Counted from the stretch's first letter, positions 32,168 to 44,980 are shown. The stretch: 64,000 nt of DNA from Plutella xylostella (GCF_932276165.1 NC_063983.1:7261501-7325500), one strand, 5' to 3'. The notes: a model not told the origin generated them from the letters alone. Numbers and translations are program-made.

Positions 32168-32199
32168 TTAGTCTACATAGTACATATTTACCTAAATTT

Positions 32200-35150
32200 T
32201 GTTACCATTATTTATGGCTGTGTAAAGCGGAGCAGCACTATCCTTTGTGTCACGCGTTGCCTTTTATCGATGTTGCTATAAATTTAATTATTTACGATAA
32301 CGTTGAAATCTGCCGCTCGATAAATTTTCAAACTGAGCGCGTGCTCTGAATAGAAGCTCACATTTTATGGACCTCAAATTTTGATAACAATAATAAAATT
32401 TCAACAAAATTTTGGCAGACTAAGTAAGTATTTAGGTAGTTTAGTTTGCATACCATTAGTTGTATAAGTCGGTATCTATATTGATATAAAAACTTCACAG
32501 CTGCATTATTCAAAATTAAAACAGTTCATTAAATTAAATAACTTTCCGTTTTTATAACATTTATTTTTGACATGCGTTAACAACGCGACATGAAATAAAA
32601 GTATGCAAATAAAAATAATTTATTCATCCCATTTCTAAACAAGGCCCTTTGCGGTGGGCTAGCCTCGCCACTAAACGAGAAATCGCAAACACTCGAAGCA
32701 AAAAATATTCAAAAATATTGTATTGAGGTGGGGAAAAAAATAAAAAAGGAAGGGTTCGAATTTTAGATGGTGTTAAGATACGAGATACATCACATTAATA
32801 AAGATTTAATGAAAGGTGACAGCTTCAAAGTGATAATTATAATCTTGACTTGAAACTGTTAAATGTACCTTCTTACGAGTATCTACTCGTAATATTGTAA
32901 TTAGATGATGGCAGTCTCTACGGTTCATCATTTTTAAATAATGGTGATGAAAATCTCGAGACGATTTATCTGATAAGTTACACGAATGTTTGCCCTGTGC
33001 GGTTTAGCCAAAGACTCTTCAGAGAGAGATTAGAGTAAGAGATAGTCTTCCTGAAATCCTAAATAATGTTGCTAGGTATCTACCTAGATTTATTATAATC
33101 TTTTTCTAATTAGAATTGAATATACCTATATTAACTGAATATATTAGTGAAAAAATTACTACATATATTGATGCCGTCGGATAATAATATGACAGATTCT
33201 AGCTTATTAACATAATTCGGGCCCAACACCACAGTTTTTAAATCACTTAGAAACCCCGTTAATCGAATCTAAGTTAGGGTCGCATAAAAAACGAACAGAC
33301 ATTTTTTTGCATTCTACCACTATTTTCAATGGAGCTAATAAATTTGAAGGGCCTATAAACCAAATTGTAACACTCGAATACGTAAAATGAAAGCAAACTT
33401 AAGCATTGACTGTCAGTATTGTGCTCTTTGTTTAAAAAGAAGGGGCGTAATATTTTTTTGTGCTCCGACGATATTTGATCACGCATCCATCCCTTTCTGC
33501 CCAACGAGACCGACAAAAAATACAAACAAACCTGGCAATGAAATGTTTTTTTTTTACTAAATTGGCATTTTTGTGGTTCTTAAGCAAAGTATGTAAGGGT
33601 TATTTTGAAACTACGGCTACAATACTGGATATGTGGATATGTACCAAATACATAGGTATGTGTTGTGTTTGCACTGTTGGTCGTGTTAATAAAATTGAAC
33701 ACGCTCTAGATAAATGATAGTTATTGTTGTTTTTGTTATTCTTCCATTGTCATTTGAAGGGGTGATTTTATTTTTTCATTCTTCCGTGAAAAATTAGTTG
33801 AAAATACTCGGTTGTCTCTGTAAAATTTCTTGATAATGATCAAATAAATAGGAAGAAATAATCGCACTGAATATTTTACTGATGATGATGTATACTTACT
33901 TACATAATATTATAGCTTAGTTTAGATTTTGAAAATAAAGATATGATGCATACCTATAAACCCCACCAATAAATAAATAAAATAAACCCATTAATTGATT
34001 ATGATCTTTATTTTGATTCTTGCATAAAACACGAGTAAAATTTATTAATGTATAGTACATAGATATGTCATTTTTATTTATGCAAAGATTAGATTTATGA
34101 ATGTGTGTATCTAAGACAAAAAAATTGCTCTTAAGGAACATTATTAATTTGGAAAATAAAACTCCTTACTCCTGCAAAATAATTAATGAACCCCTTTTCT
34201 ATAATATTTAATTGTATAAATCCGCAGGTGGCTAACCTTTTGTAGCTACTCGTAAAACAAAACCTGCCTATAATTTGGAATAGTGAAAGAACATGAAGGT
34301 TACCCTAAATGTAACACTTGCCATTGAAATTTTACCTTTACGACACTCGTATTACGATCTGCACAAAGTCGTATATATATTCATACGATATATGTCTTAC
34401 ACTGTGCCCAGAGAAAAAGTGGAGTACAAAAGAAACATTCGCGGAATAAAGCAAAATTTTCGGATTACATTTTCTCACAATTAAAATTTATTGTAATTTC
34501 GCCCATTTATACTTTTGAAACGTGTTATTTTAATGCGTTCACCTGTGTTTATATTATACTCTATTTAAATTTTATTGCTTAGCTTTGTTAATGCCTTCGT
34601 GTGTGTTATTTTAATGCCTTTGTAAATTCTTATTCATATAAATAAGTATACCTAGATATTGTTAAATAATTGTAACATTATAATATAAACAATCATACAT
34701 TTTTGTGGCATAATAATGGTAAAACTACAGATATATGATATAATGTATACCTACTTTAATAAATATAGAGGGTGATTGGTAAGTCGATGTAAACCTGTAT
34801 TATGGGTACGGTCAGCTTCATAAGCAAAAGTAACAAACCGCCAATTAATGTTTGAATGAATAATATGTTTTGTGAGTTTGACAAGGTACAAAAATGCAAA
34901 GCTACTGAAGAATATACAGCACACTTCCTATCATACCCGAGTCCGCGTTGTTCTATGCTTCCAATACATAGGGGGCGGAATGGGCCTATTCTACTATCAA
35001 ACGGACACATCCAAGTTCCAATGATTTGATAAGTAGTCAATGCAAATTAACATTCTCTGTCGTAACTACCTACCTACAGATGCATACTACGTTTCTCCAT
35101 TATTATTTTTTACGACTGTATCATCAATCACTGAATGTGGATGCTACATT
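32200..35150. other. AT-rich stretch without a supported gene
   Basis: Open frames do not exceed 95 codons and none shows a recognisable domain. A fragment at 34.80-34.90 kb (GTACGGTCAGCTTCATAA ... TTTGACAAGGTACAAAA) is related to the TIR element at 2.4 kb. Confidence 0.45.
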
Positions 35151-35187
35151 TCGACGGACAGATATTTTTGTGAATTTTTCATTTCTA

Positions 35188-36574
35188 GGGGAGACAGGGG
35201 CTGGTTGACTATAGGGGTAGGTAGACTAACTACCAAAAACTCGTTCGACGCAATAGCCTTCAGCCAACCAATGAGGCATGAGAGTTCCTCACCTCCCCCC
35301 GCACAGTCACCGGCGGTGCGGCGTGGCGCACCCACGGCGTTTGAGAGAAGGAGCGTAATATTGAAAAATAACACACGTAAGTAATTATTTTTGTCGTCAC
35401 GTTAATTGTAATAATGCCTATTTATTCATGGTTACTGATTGCCAAAGTATTTATAAGGAATGTTTGATTCATGTTCTTTCTTTTATATATTATTCTATTT
35501 GATTTCCACGCAATTTTAAGGTTATGACACGTGCTTAAAAATTATAAGGTACCTCGGGGCTGGTTGACTAATGTATAATGGGGCTGGTTGACTAGCTGGT
35601 CAACCAGCCCCATAATATAACAGATGTTTTACATGTAAAAGAAAGGTCGTGTAGTCGGTATTTATTAAATTTTATAAAAAAAATGTTGTTTCAGGAAATG
35701 TTGTTTCAGAATAAGGAGAGAAGTGACGACTCTGAAAGTGAGGATGAGGATGAAACATTTTGTTTGGAGTGCACTGAACCCTACAGTTCTAGTATTTTAG
35801 GATTAGAATGGGTTTAATGCACTAGATGCAAGTTGTGGGCACACACAAAATGTGTAAACAGCAGGAACATATTGTTCTATGAGTGCAAAAATTGCACTTT
35901 CGATTTAGAAGACTGATTGCATAGTATGATCTCCAAAGAATAATTTTATAATTAACAAATATATATAATTTAATTATAATAATATTTAAATACTTACATT
36001 AAGACTGTTACCAAATAGTAAAAATAATTATAATGGTTAGATTACATTATTTGTTACCAAATGAGTAAAGTTCATAAAAAGTCGTTTAGTTTTGTTTTAA
36101 ATACTTATAAGAAAGTACGCTTGGTTTATTTTTAGGTAAAAAAATTGCTTTATGTTCAAACATTTGATTGTTTATTATTATTTTATTTTTATTGTGTTTA
36201 ATTGAAGTGGCTTAACATCGCCCATTGATTTCAATAAATAGAAATTGTATTACACCGGTTTTTTAAGTCTTCCTATCCTATTTTCTAGCAGATATTTGCT
36301 CTTACAACTTCATAGGTCAACTTACCCCAGACGAATAGTCAACCTACCCCAGGAATGGGGTAGGTTGACCAGTTTTTCCTATCACACAAAAACTGGCCTG
36401 TACTCATTATTATAATGAATAACGCGTGTTATTCATTTTACAGGTTTTTACCACTTTTTTTCGAAGCTTAATAGTATACCTATTAATTGAACCCGTTGTT
36501 TAAATAATAAACTAGATAGAAATAAAAATAAAAATATTTAAGCTAAAAATTGGTCAACCAGCCCCGGTCTCCCC
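35188..36574 (+). mobile_element. Deletion derivative of a pogo-like DNA transposon (GGGGAGAC ends)
   Basis: TA duplication (35186-35187, 36575-36576) and inverted ends GGGGAGACAGGGGCTGGTTG / its complement with one mismatch over about 22 bp. The motif GGGGCTGGTTGAC recurs inside near 35.57-35.62 kb in both orientations, and GTCAAC.TACCCC variants near 36.32-36.37 kb, likely transposase binding sites. It keeps a GC-rich 5' segment ending in a splice donor (ACACGTAAGT, near 35.38 kb) and a last exon with a PHD finger; the catalytic centre is missing. Confidence 0.8.
35710..35916 (+). pseudogene. C-terminal PHD-finger exon of a pogo-like transposase, with a stop
   Basis: After a pyrimidine/TTTCAG acceptor (two possible AGs, 35694 and 35709) the frame reads an acidic stretch (ERSDDSESEDEDE), then FCLEC, EW, a TAA at 35815-35817, CTRC, LWAHTKC and ECKNC, ending in TGA at 35914-35916. 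The Cys4-His-Cys3 spacing is that of a PHD finger, found at the C-terminus of many insect pogo-type transposases. The TAA replaces a codon inside the finger. Confidence 0.65.
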
Positions 36575-37000
36575 TACTGTCAAACGCTCATTCGCTCATG
36601 ATGCTCACAAGTCACACCAGCTAACGTATGCAAATGCGTTTTCTATTGTGACTCGACGTAAGTTATTGTCATTGTAATTCCGAATTTATTCGATTCTGAT
36701 GCCACTACTCGGTAGGTACACAACATTATGTAAAGTATAAACCAAGTTAAATGAATGGCTTCTTTCGGAATTGATTTTCAATTTTAAGCATATTATTTTT
36801 TGTTAAAAGTCTAAAACCGTTAAACCCTATCGCATAACATGACTTTACCGTGGTAAAGAAAGTCATCTTCTAGTTCTGACTTCTGACTATCCGTGACTGT
36901 TTGATGCGTAATTAAGTATCTTATCTACGCATGGGGCCTAATACAAAAACGGCAACCCGCCTGCATCATTATTGAACAGTGTCCGAGACCGTATTATTTT

Positions 37001-37195
37001 AAGGAGGCCTTCGGGCGGCTTGAAAACATCTGACAGTCGGGTTGCCCACTTACCCGACAACTCTCTCAGCACAAGCTTGCTTGTGTTGGGGTCCACCAAC
37101 CCGCACTTGGCCAGCGTGGTGGACTAGGCCTAAACCCTTCCTTCATTGGAAGGAGACCCGTGCCCCAGCAGTGGGGACGTAATGGGTCGTGATGA
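37001..37195 (+). mobile_element. 5S-type SINE, 5'-truncated
   Basis: Body 'ATCTGACAGTCGGGTTGCCC', 'AGCACAAGCTTGCTTGTGTT', 'CCAACCCGCACTTGGCCAGC', 'CCCCAGCAGTGGGGACGTAA' and a GATGATGATGA tail. The 116-codon minus-strand frame over it is a shadow. Confidence 0.8.
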
Positions 37196-37199
37196 TGAT

Positions 37200-38990
37200 G
37201 AACTAACTCACTGATATTTTTGTCACTGCGCGTCGCGTGGCAAAAGGTCGAAAAAGGGCGCGCGCACATTGTAGTAAAATGATCGATGGCTGTCACTTCC
37301 ATTCGCCCGCTCCATACATATGTAAATGCGTACCAGTGATGAATTGGTTTGTTGTATAAAAAATATAGTAGAATATGGTTGTCTCTGCTTTGACGTTTTG
37401 TGAATTTGATAAACAATATGAATATGATCGTTTATTGTTTATCAAAGTTTTGCGCTGTTATTTCGCAAACGATGCATTTTAGGAATGAATATCTATACAA
37501 TTCATAATTATTCTAATTGTTTTATGAGAACAACAATTTTTGTTATCATAATTTTCCAATAGACGATTGTTATACTTACCAAACCGTTATTACCTACCTT
37601 TTCTACCTAGATCCAGATCCAACAATGCAGGCAATACCAAAAGTGGTAAAAATTCATTCAGCCCAAACTTGAAATATTATAACTAGTAGGACATGGCTAA
37701 AATTGGTGGCTTAGATTCGTATTTTTTACATAAAAAAATGAAAACCAAAACGTTTTCATTTCCCTAAACTACAAAACTCAAGGGGAACAACAGTAAAAGT
37801 CCAACACCTGCTATTTCTCTCTGATATTACGTTTTTAACAATAAATCTTCCCTTTTCGCGGCCACGTCATTCACAATATTGTCTGACGGTGCTGCCCCCT
37901 TCCGTCCCGCCTCTGTATTTCATAGTTTTTGGTGCGCTTCGCTTGCGCACACGTCACAACGCTGGTGAATGGACGACGGACGTACTACCTTTCAGGGTTC
38001 CGTGAGGAAGGGCCGATATACCCTGATTACACCTACTAAGTAGAGTGACGAGACAGTGTTGGTGGACCGAGGATATTGTCTCGCCTCTCTACTCGATAGG
38101 CTTAATCGGAGTATAACTATCTGAACGACCCATCCATAAGATTTGAAGATGGGTCATCTTCACACGCAAAGCAAATAGTGATCATTCATTCTGTATTCTT
38201 ATCTATCTTCTTCTTTAAAGGGAAAAAAAAACTAACTTATACAGTAAATAACTATGTAATTATGTATTAACTACTTCATGGGTTGTATGAGTTCTAAACA
38301 AATTTCCTATTTATTTAGGTACTTATATTACCTACTTATACGGTTTAAATATAAACGGAGGAACCATTGTAGCAATAATGAACCTTTCCCAACATTTCAC
38401 CGTTGGCTGTATGAAAGGGTTATTCTTGTACAATACGGCTCGCATCGCGTTACATTCTAACTCTATTGTTGATCTTTTCGGAGCCAGCCGCTGTCACCTC
38501 CATTCATCAAATGATTGATGGAACTAATTAATTTCGTCCTCTAAAGTTTGGAAGCACTCGAAATTCCAAATTTAAAAAATGTGTCTCAATGCCCATTGTA
38601 AAATGCTGGCTGACAAAAGATGCGTACTTTTTAATTTTAAGGCCAATGACGCTACCCTTTTTGAATTAACGCCGCGCGTGCTGTAGGTTTGTCAACTTTT
38701 TTAAATTATTTGTTGTTATACAGATACAATAACATTCGGTCGACCGTCTCAAACGTATCAATACTCACCAATATCTGCTTAAAATGTCATAAAAATCTGT
38801 TCTACTTTTTTATTTATTTCGCCGAACTGTACATTTAATTGGTTTCTTTAATAAACGTACATTATAAGTACATGTATCATGTACCTACTACAAATTTACA
38901 AGTAAGTTCTTATTAACATTCTACACATCACATCAGCAAATATTTGTCATATGAGTTTTCTGTCAGGGTTCAGCATCATTCGAGGGTAGA
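37200..38990. other. No gene supported
   Basis: Mixed unique sequence. 37.86-38.13 kb is locally GC-richer but shows no recognisable ORF, splice pair or repeat boundary. Confidence 0.4.
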
Positions 38991-39015
38991 CGGGAGTTAG
39001 GTATTCTATTAAGTA

Positions 39016-40292
39016 GGTCCTTACATATGAAATTGGCGTTTTGTCGTACTGGCCACTTTGATCTCAAATATTACCTTTATGGTTAGGAATTCCAAATTCA
39101 AATTCATACAGCTATTTACTCATGTATTTGTGTTTCAAACCCCCTAATTCATTTGTTTTTTCTTCTTTTGTTTTTTTCTTTGTGTCACTCTGTTTACAAA
39201 ATGGAAAACTTGAAATATCGCGTTATTTACGAGTATGAGTTCCACCGTGGCACCAGTGCTGCAGAAACGGCTCGAAGGATTAATGATGTGTATGGTGACG
39301 GTGTCGCAAAAGAAAACACTGTGCGTTTTTGGTTCCAACGTTTTCGTTCTGGAAATTTCGACCTGCAGAACAAGCCTCGTGGACGGCCGGAGACCAAAGT
39401 TGATAATGAAGAATTGAAGGCTATTGTGGAAGCGGATCCATCGCAAACCACGTCCGAGTTAGCTGCAGGCTCCGGTGTTAGTGATAAAACTATTCTAATC
39501 CACTTGAAGCAAATTGGGAAGGTAAAAAAGCTTGAAAGGTGGGTACCTCATGAATTGAGTGAAGCAAACCGACAAACGCGCGTCGACTGCTGCGTTACGT
39601 TACTCAACCGGCACAATAATGAAGGAATTTAAAATCGAATCATTACCTGTGATGAAAAGTGGATCCTCTACGATAATCGGAAGCGCTCATCGCAATGTCT
39701 GAACCCTGGCGAACCAGCCAAATCCTGCCCTAAGCGAAAATCGACTAAAAAAAAGTTGCTTGTAAGTGTTTGGTGGACTAGTGCCGGTGTCGTTCACTAC
39801 AGCTTTCTTAAATCTGGCCAGACGATTACGGCAGATATCTATTGTCAGATTTGTCAGCAACTGCAAATCATGATGGAAAAGCTAGCTGCTAAACAACCGA
39901 GGCTGGTCAATCGCTCTAGGCCACTGCTGCTTCAGGACAACGCTAGACCACACACTGCACAACAGACGGCTACCAAATTAGAGGAGCTTCAATTAGAATG
40001 TCTTAGACATCCACCGTACTCTCCGGACCTTGCTCCAACAGAGTACCATTTTTTTCGCAATTTGGATAACTACTTGCAAGGAAAAAAATTCAACTCCGAT
40101 GGGGCAGTCCAAACCGCCTTCAAAGATTTTATTGATTCCCGCCCGAATGGTTTTTTTAGTAAGGGGATCAATGAACTACCTATGAGATGGCAAAAGTGCA
40201 TACATACTTTGATTAATTTAATATATTTCATTTAAAAAAAAAACCACTTTATGTTCCTCCTATAGGAAACGCCAATTTCATATGTAAGGACC
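39016..40292 (+). mobile_element. mariner transposon, 1,277 bp, complete ends
   Basis: Perfect 26-bp terminal inverted repeats (GGTCCTTACATATGAAATTG plus GCGTTT; 39016-39041 and 40267-40292) with TA on both sides (39014-39015, 40293-40294). The size is that of a full-length mariner. It contains one transposase frame, interrupted once. Confidence 0.95.
39201..40235 (+). pseudogene. mariner transposase, full length with one in-frame stop
   Basis: 344 codons in a single frame from ATG at 39201, the usual mariner length. The N-terminal half holds two helix-turn-helix DNA-binding domains (about residues 1-110) and the mariner hallmark WVPHEL at 39540-39557. TAA at 39630-39632 interrupts it (EGI-stop-NRIITCDEKW); one T-to-A change from TTA would explain it. 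Catalytic residues: Asp in TCDEKW and Asp in LLQDNARPHTA are present, but the third position, 34 residues after the second Asp, is Glu (APTEYHFF) where mariner has Asp. The last residues after MRWQKC differ from the usual end, suggesting a small deletion. Ancestral function: cut-and-paste transposition. It should be inactive now. Confidence 0.93.
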
Positions 40293-42009
40293 TAATATTC
40301 TATTCTATTATATTCTCTGTGGGGGTATAAGTACCTGCACCTGGTTCTCTCGAGTGGAACCTTTGTACATATCCCCAGGGTCTAAACTGCCTTCCTAAGC
40401 TTGGACCATTTCCCACCACGCAGGTCCACTGCGGGTTGGTGGGTTCACATTATCTAGATGTGCTAAATCTAGATATGCAGGTTTCCTCACGATGGTTTCC
40501 TTCACCGTAAGAGCGATGGTATACATTGTACTTAAGTTAAAATAACTCATTGGTACATGTCAGCGCCGGAATCCGAACCCGCATCTCTTGCGTGAGAAGC
40601 GGGCGCTTACCCTACTGAGCTACCACCGCTCCGGGAGTTAGGTAGGTAGTCTACCATTTACTGGAATAACAATGAAAAGGTAAAAAGTTCGTTTGGCGTC
40701 TCGGCGCGTGACTTACACGGTTCGTTACTCCACTTTTGTTTTGATTTAATTAGCGCCAAGTTGGACATACAGACAACAGAACTTGTTCGATGTTTTTAAT
40801 TGCTTCCGTCGGAAGAGTATTTTGTGTTTGTTATTGCTAAGGAATTAGATAAGTGTGTAATGTATGTATCACTGTATTTTTTTTTAAATGCCTTATATTT
40901 TTTTATTTTTACCGGATGCTCAAAACCATAACGTTACTTCTGTAGTTTCCGTCACTGGACACTACTTTTTATACCTGATGTTCTATACCTGAGCGCACTT
41001 GTCTCGTATTTTTTCCTTGAAATAAAATATCAAATTAGTTGTTGTTCATGTATTTTAAACTGTAACAGCTGCCAATCAGTCTATTTATCCATAAGCGCTA
41101 TCTATCCATTAATGTATCGACGGGCCAACTGGCGGCCAATTGGTTAAGTAAAAGCTTAGATAAAATTATCATTAGGCGATATCACAAATTAATAGGACCA
41201 TATGACAGTGGGAGCGAGAGGGCTGCAAACGGTTATACTTATCTTTTTCTCTGGTTGATTGACTGCGCTTACGCATGGTGTTGGTACAGTCAGCAAAAGA
41301 GATATTTTATGTTTTAGCGCAAACACGGCAATCACAAGCTCCACTGACATAGTGTTTAAGTTTATTTTGTGAATTCATATAACTGAATTCACATTGCTCG
41401 AAGTGTAGGTATATAATATACACCCTAATGTTTCAGAGCTCAGAGATGCAGAATTAAAGCTCGTTTTCAGTGGTCTTGTATTTTCGCATAAATTTATGAA
41501 CACTTTATTGTACACATTTAGGCATAAAGTAAAAAAAAACATGGTTAGAATATTTTAAAAATATAGAGAATGTACAAACGCGGGCTTATTTCCAAAAAGC
41601 AATTTCCTCCAACCAACAAGGTTAGATTATAAATAATCCCTGATGGCTCCGATGGAAACACTGGGTTCCAAGGTAACATAATAATATGTTACTGTGTATG
41701 TATAATATTGCTATAGGATCGTTTTGTGTCCTAGAATATGTTTGAGTATACTTATGTAGTTGTGCTGTAATATTTTATCGCCCAATAAAAATGTCTCCTC
41801 ATTCAATTCGGGCACGTCCGGAGCGTTCCCGGTTTATTGCACGGAATTATTGCAATTTTATGTTTCGGACATTATTTTTAGTAAGTATTATTATTGTTAA
41901 GTAACTGGTTACTTGGTTAGGTTATGAGAACTTCACTCACTCATCTATTCTATTCTTTTATTATTGACCTTCGCTGACCCGTCTCAAATTACGTTTTATC
42001 TATGAGTAT

Positions 42010-42125
42010 ACAGGCAAAAGGGGTATACTAAACCGAAACCTACGTGTGCAGCATGTTATATCTGAGTCCGGAAAAGGAATTCCCCATATTAAAAAGTCAC
42101 GTGACCAACAAAGTTTCTATGGAAA
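42010..42125. repeat. Fragment of the GGGTATACTAARCCGAAACC repeat
   Basis: GGGTATACTAAACCGAAACC, then 'GCAGCATG.TATATCTGAG' and 'AGTCACGTGACCAACAAAGT', shared with 13.53-13.68 kb. Confidence 0.6.
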
Positions 42126-42203
42126 ATCATATATTTTTTTCGACCTATTCGTATGACAACGGTATGTTATTTTCAGTTTGTCCGTTCCATTTGCTGAAGT
42201 TTC

Positions 42204-42802
42204 ACGGTCTTATTCATAAAAAAACCTTAAAGTACGTTTACTGAGCTCAATAACTACGGAACACTTTAAGCCTATTTGACGTTTCTTAAAAATCTCTATT
42301 CATAATCGTTCCGTAAACCTTCAATAACTATAGTGATGCTAATAGATTTCACAGACCAAACATTTTGACATTTACCCTATTAAGTTGCCGGTCTGACGGA
42401 ACCATAAACAAAAATAGCGAAAACTTTCATTCATTTATCAATCTCTATTATCTATGTTAGCCACGGCGCGGCACTTAAAAGCGGCACGGCCAAGCCAAAA
42501 CCCACAAAAAAAATATTAAATTTTTACGTTACCATGGCAACTTATTTTCAGCAAATATTAACTCACAACAAATGTCAAATCGTCAATAAAGCAGAACAGC
42601 TGTTGACCGGCCGCCATGTTTTTGTACAAGAGGAGGGTTACGGAAGGTGTATAGTAGGGTCCAGCCAACTTTAGCATATCAAGGTTTTACGAATCAGTTG
42701 GAGAGTTCTTTAGCGCTATTGATCGTTTATGAATAAAGTTTTTTTGACATTTGCTTATAGCAGGCCTATAGGTCTCCCGTAACTTTTTATGAATAAGACC
42801 GT
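42204..42802. mobile_element. TIR element, 0.6 kb, ACGGTCTTATTCATAAAAA ends
   Basis: ACGGTCTTATTCATAAAA at the left and TTTTATGAATAAGACCGT at the right are exact inverses. Internal TATTCATAA.CGTTCCGTAA and CGTTTATGAATAAAGTTTTT repeat the end motif. Non-coding. Confidence 0.75.
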
Positions 42803-42829
42803 TAGGCTGTACCTACAAGTTTGTACTAA

Positions 42830-43045
42830 TCCTAATCCTAACTAATACTCGTATTATAAATGCGTAAGTAACTGTGTCTGCCTGTTTGTCTGTTACTCTT
42901 TCACGCCAAAACTACTGAACGGATTTGAATGAAATTTGGTATACAGATGGTCTAGACCCTGAGAAAGAACATATGCTACTTTTTATCCCGGAATTCCCGC
43001 GGAAAAACTTTTTAAGGCGAAGCGAAGCTCGCGGGAACAGCTAGT
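42830..43045 (-). repeat. CTAGCTGTTCCCGCG interspersed repeat, copy 4 (inverted)
   Basis: Full-length minus-strand copy ending GCTCGCGGGAACAGCTAG at the right. It forms a head-to-head pair with the copy at 43.11 kb. Confidence 0.85.
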
Positions 43046-43106
43046 TATACAATATAACGTTATTGATATGACCAACACCCTTTTATATACTGACATAATT
43101 ATGAAG

Positions 43107-43259
43107 TACTAGCTGTTCCCGCGAGCTTCGCTTCGCCTTAAAAAGTTTTCCCGTGGGAATTCCGGGATAAAAAGTAGCCTATGTTCTTTCTCAGGGTCTA
43201 GACCATATGTATACCAAATTTAATTCAAATCCGTTCAGTACTTTTGGCGTGAAAGAGTA

Positions 43260-43302
<43 letters not shown>

Positions 43303-43336
43303 CAGTTACTTTCGCATTTATAATATTAGTAAGGAT
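43107..43336 (+). repeat. CTAGCTGTTCCCGCG interspersed repeat, copy 5, with expanded CAGA run
   Basis: Full-length plus-strand copy. The CAGA microsatellite (43,262-43,302) is longer than in the other copies. Confidence 0.85.
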
Positions 43337-44514
43337 TAGTAAGGATTATAACTTTGCTGAGAAAATAAACTCATTAGCATTTTTATTGCCACGTCACTCA
43401 CTCCGATTAGGTATGTTTTAGTGGCGGAAATGTATGAAACACTATGACGAAGAAAAACACCGACCTACAATCAGTTTCCTTGCGTATAAACAATGATTTC
43501 AAAAGGAAGGATACGCCCTTCAGAACATTTTACTCAAACCTTCTTCATACAAGCAAAATAACTGCCATCTGTCATAATTTGTTGGAACTATGTCAGAGCC
43601 GAGCTACTTATCCTGACGACGCAACCTTGTACGTGCGTTCATATTTTACCGTCACCGGACAGTAGGTACATAATAATATGAGTGAGTTGCATGCGGACGA
43701 CCGTACAAGGTTACATCGTGCGGCCATTGTAGACTTTGGTAGTAAAATAATTATCGCTTTAAAATGTGTTTATTTATTTATTAAGGATGATACGATATTC
43801 CTTTATCCTTTTTGACCTTCGTATCATAGTTTTTTAGCCTTTCACAACAAAAATAGGCATATTTATCACTAGAAACAAAGACTCATCTCTCCGTCACAGA
43901 CAACTGTCGACTGAGGACCGTTGGCCCTAAAATGTCTATTTTAGGGCCAACGTGCGGGTGCCATTTTCTTGAGTGGTTGGGCCTGTCCTTACGCAGTAAT
44001 ATATATGTCAATGCGTATAAATAAGCTTTTTAACTTCTTAATAAAAGAGGCGTTCTGAAAGCGTTTCTTCTTACTCAGCAATCTCAGCATGTGATAAGTT
44101 CACAACATTCTCAAAAAGTTGTAATAGTAACACAGATATGTGACCCTCTTCCAGTCTACAATACCATTTCTGCAACACTATGTAAAAGTTCAATTTAAAA
44201 AAAAGGTGACCATAATTCATAACTTTCTTGAAGACCACAAACAAGCTACAATTCACAATGGCACAGCAAGTGCCCTACAAGTCTACAACCTTGCTATTGT
44301 ATTTTTCACCATGCAACCAGTTCCAAGAACTATTCAGAATGTAATGGTCTTAATTACTTACTAGCTGAACTATAGCCTTTTCCTATGACAATGTTATTTA
44401 CTATGTGAGAAATGAAAGTATATGTGGATTGAAGCTGGTTTGTGGCACCGAGGCTTCATTAAATTGAATATACCTACCTAGTAATAAAATTATATATTAA
44501 TCGACGGTCGAATG

Positions 44515-44755
44515 ACGTAGTGGTTAGTGGCCCTGACTGCTATGGCGAAGGTCCCGGGTTCGATTCCCGGCTGGGGCAGATATTTGTTTAAAGACAGAGA
44601 CTTGTACTCGGGTCTTGGGTGTTGATATTTATATTTAATATGTATCTATCTATTAATTTTTGTAGATATATCAGCTGTCCGATACCCATAACACAGGTTC
44701 TGCTCTAGCTTGGGGTCGGGTGGCCGTGTGTGAGATGTCCATATTTATTTATTAA
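44515..44755 (+). mobile_element. tRNA-headed SINE of a second family
   Basis: Head: GACGTAGTGGTTAGTGGCCC (box A) and GGTTCGATTCC (box B). The body includes 'AGACAGAGACTTGTACTCGG', 'CAGCTGTCCGATACCCATAA' and 'GGTCGGGTGGCCGTGTGTGA', with an ATTTATTTATTA tail. The tRNA-like head should give an internal Pol III promoter. It is not a tRNA gene, because the transcript continues into the body. Confidence 0.85.
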
Positions 44756-44764
44756 ATCTCATTT

Positions 44765-44968
44765 ACACTCGCGAGCAATGAAAAAGTTTCAGTGTGAAAA
44801 GCACGAAATTTTCCTATACTTTACGAAAAAGCTAGCTTAATGTTGCATAAGAATATACTATCAACTAAAAACGTAAATAAATACTGTGTTCAATTAAATG
44901 TTGAAAAAAGGCTTATTTTGCGGTGGCATTTTGTATGTAAGTGGAACTTTGTCATTGCTAGCTAATGT
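44765..44968. mobile_element. MITE of the ACTCRCGAGCAATG family, copy 6
   Basis: ACACTCGCGAGCAATGAAAA left end. The right end, ACTTTGTCATTGCTAGCTAA, has decayed. Confidence 0.7.
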
Positions 44969-44980
44969 ACCTCTGTAGTA

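Larger units (their letters stand above)
38991..40644 (-). mobile_element. tRNA-headed SINE, copy 3, split by the mariner insertion
   Basis: CGGGAGTTAGGTA occurs at 38991-39003 and again at 40632-40644, a 13-bp target duplication. The SINE is between them: tail 39004-39013 and 40293-40315 (TTCTATT repeats), body and tRNA-like head to 40631 (minus strand GTGGTAGCTCAGTAGGGTAA, box B GGTTCGGATTCC). The mariner sits in the AT-rich tail. Confidence 0.9.

Noticed and set aside
39144..39451. Minus-strand and alternate-frame ORFs over the mariner
   Set aside because: Shadows of the transposase frame.
43262..43302. Short regular repeat that might suggest a CRISPR-like array
   Set aside because: A simple CAGA microsatellite inside an interspersed repeat; no spacers, and the genome is eukaryotic.
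44525..44580. tRNA-like cloverleaf boxes that could be taken for a tRNA gene (also at 9.5, 17.95, 40.6 and 47.6 kb)
   Set aside because: Each continues into a conserved SINE body, and the acceptor stem is not closed.
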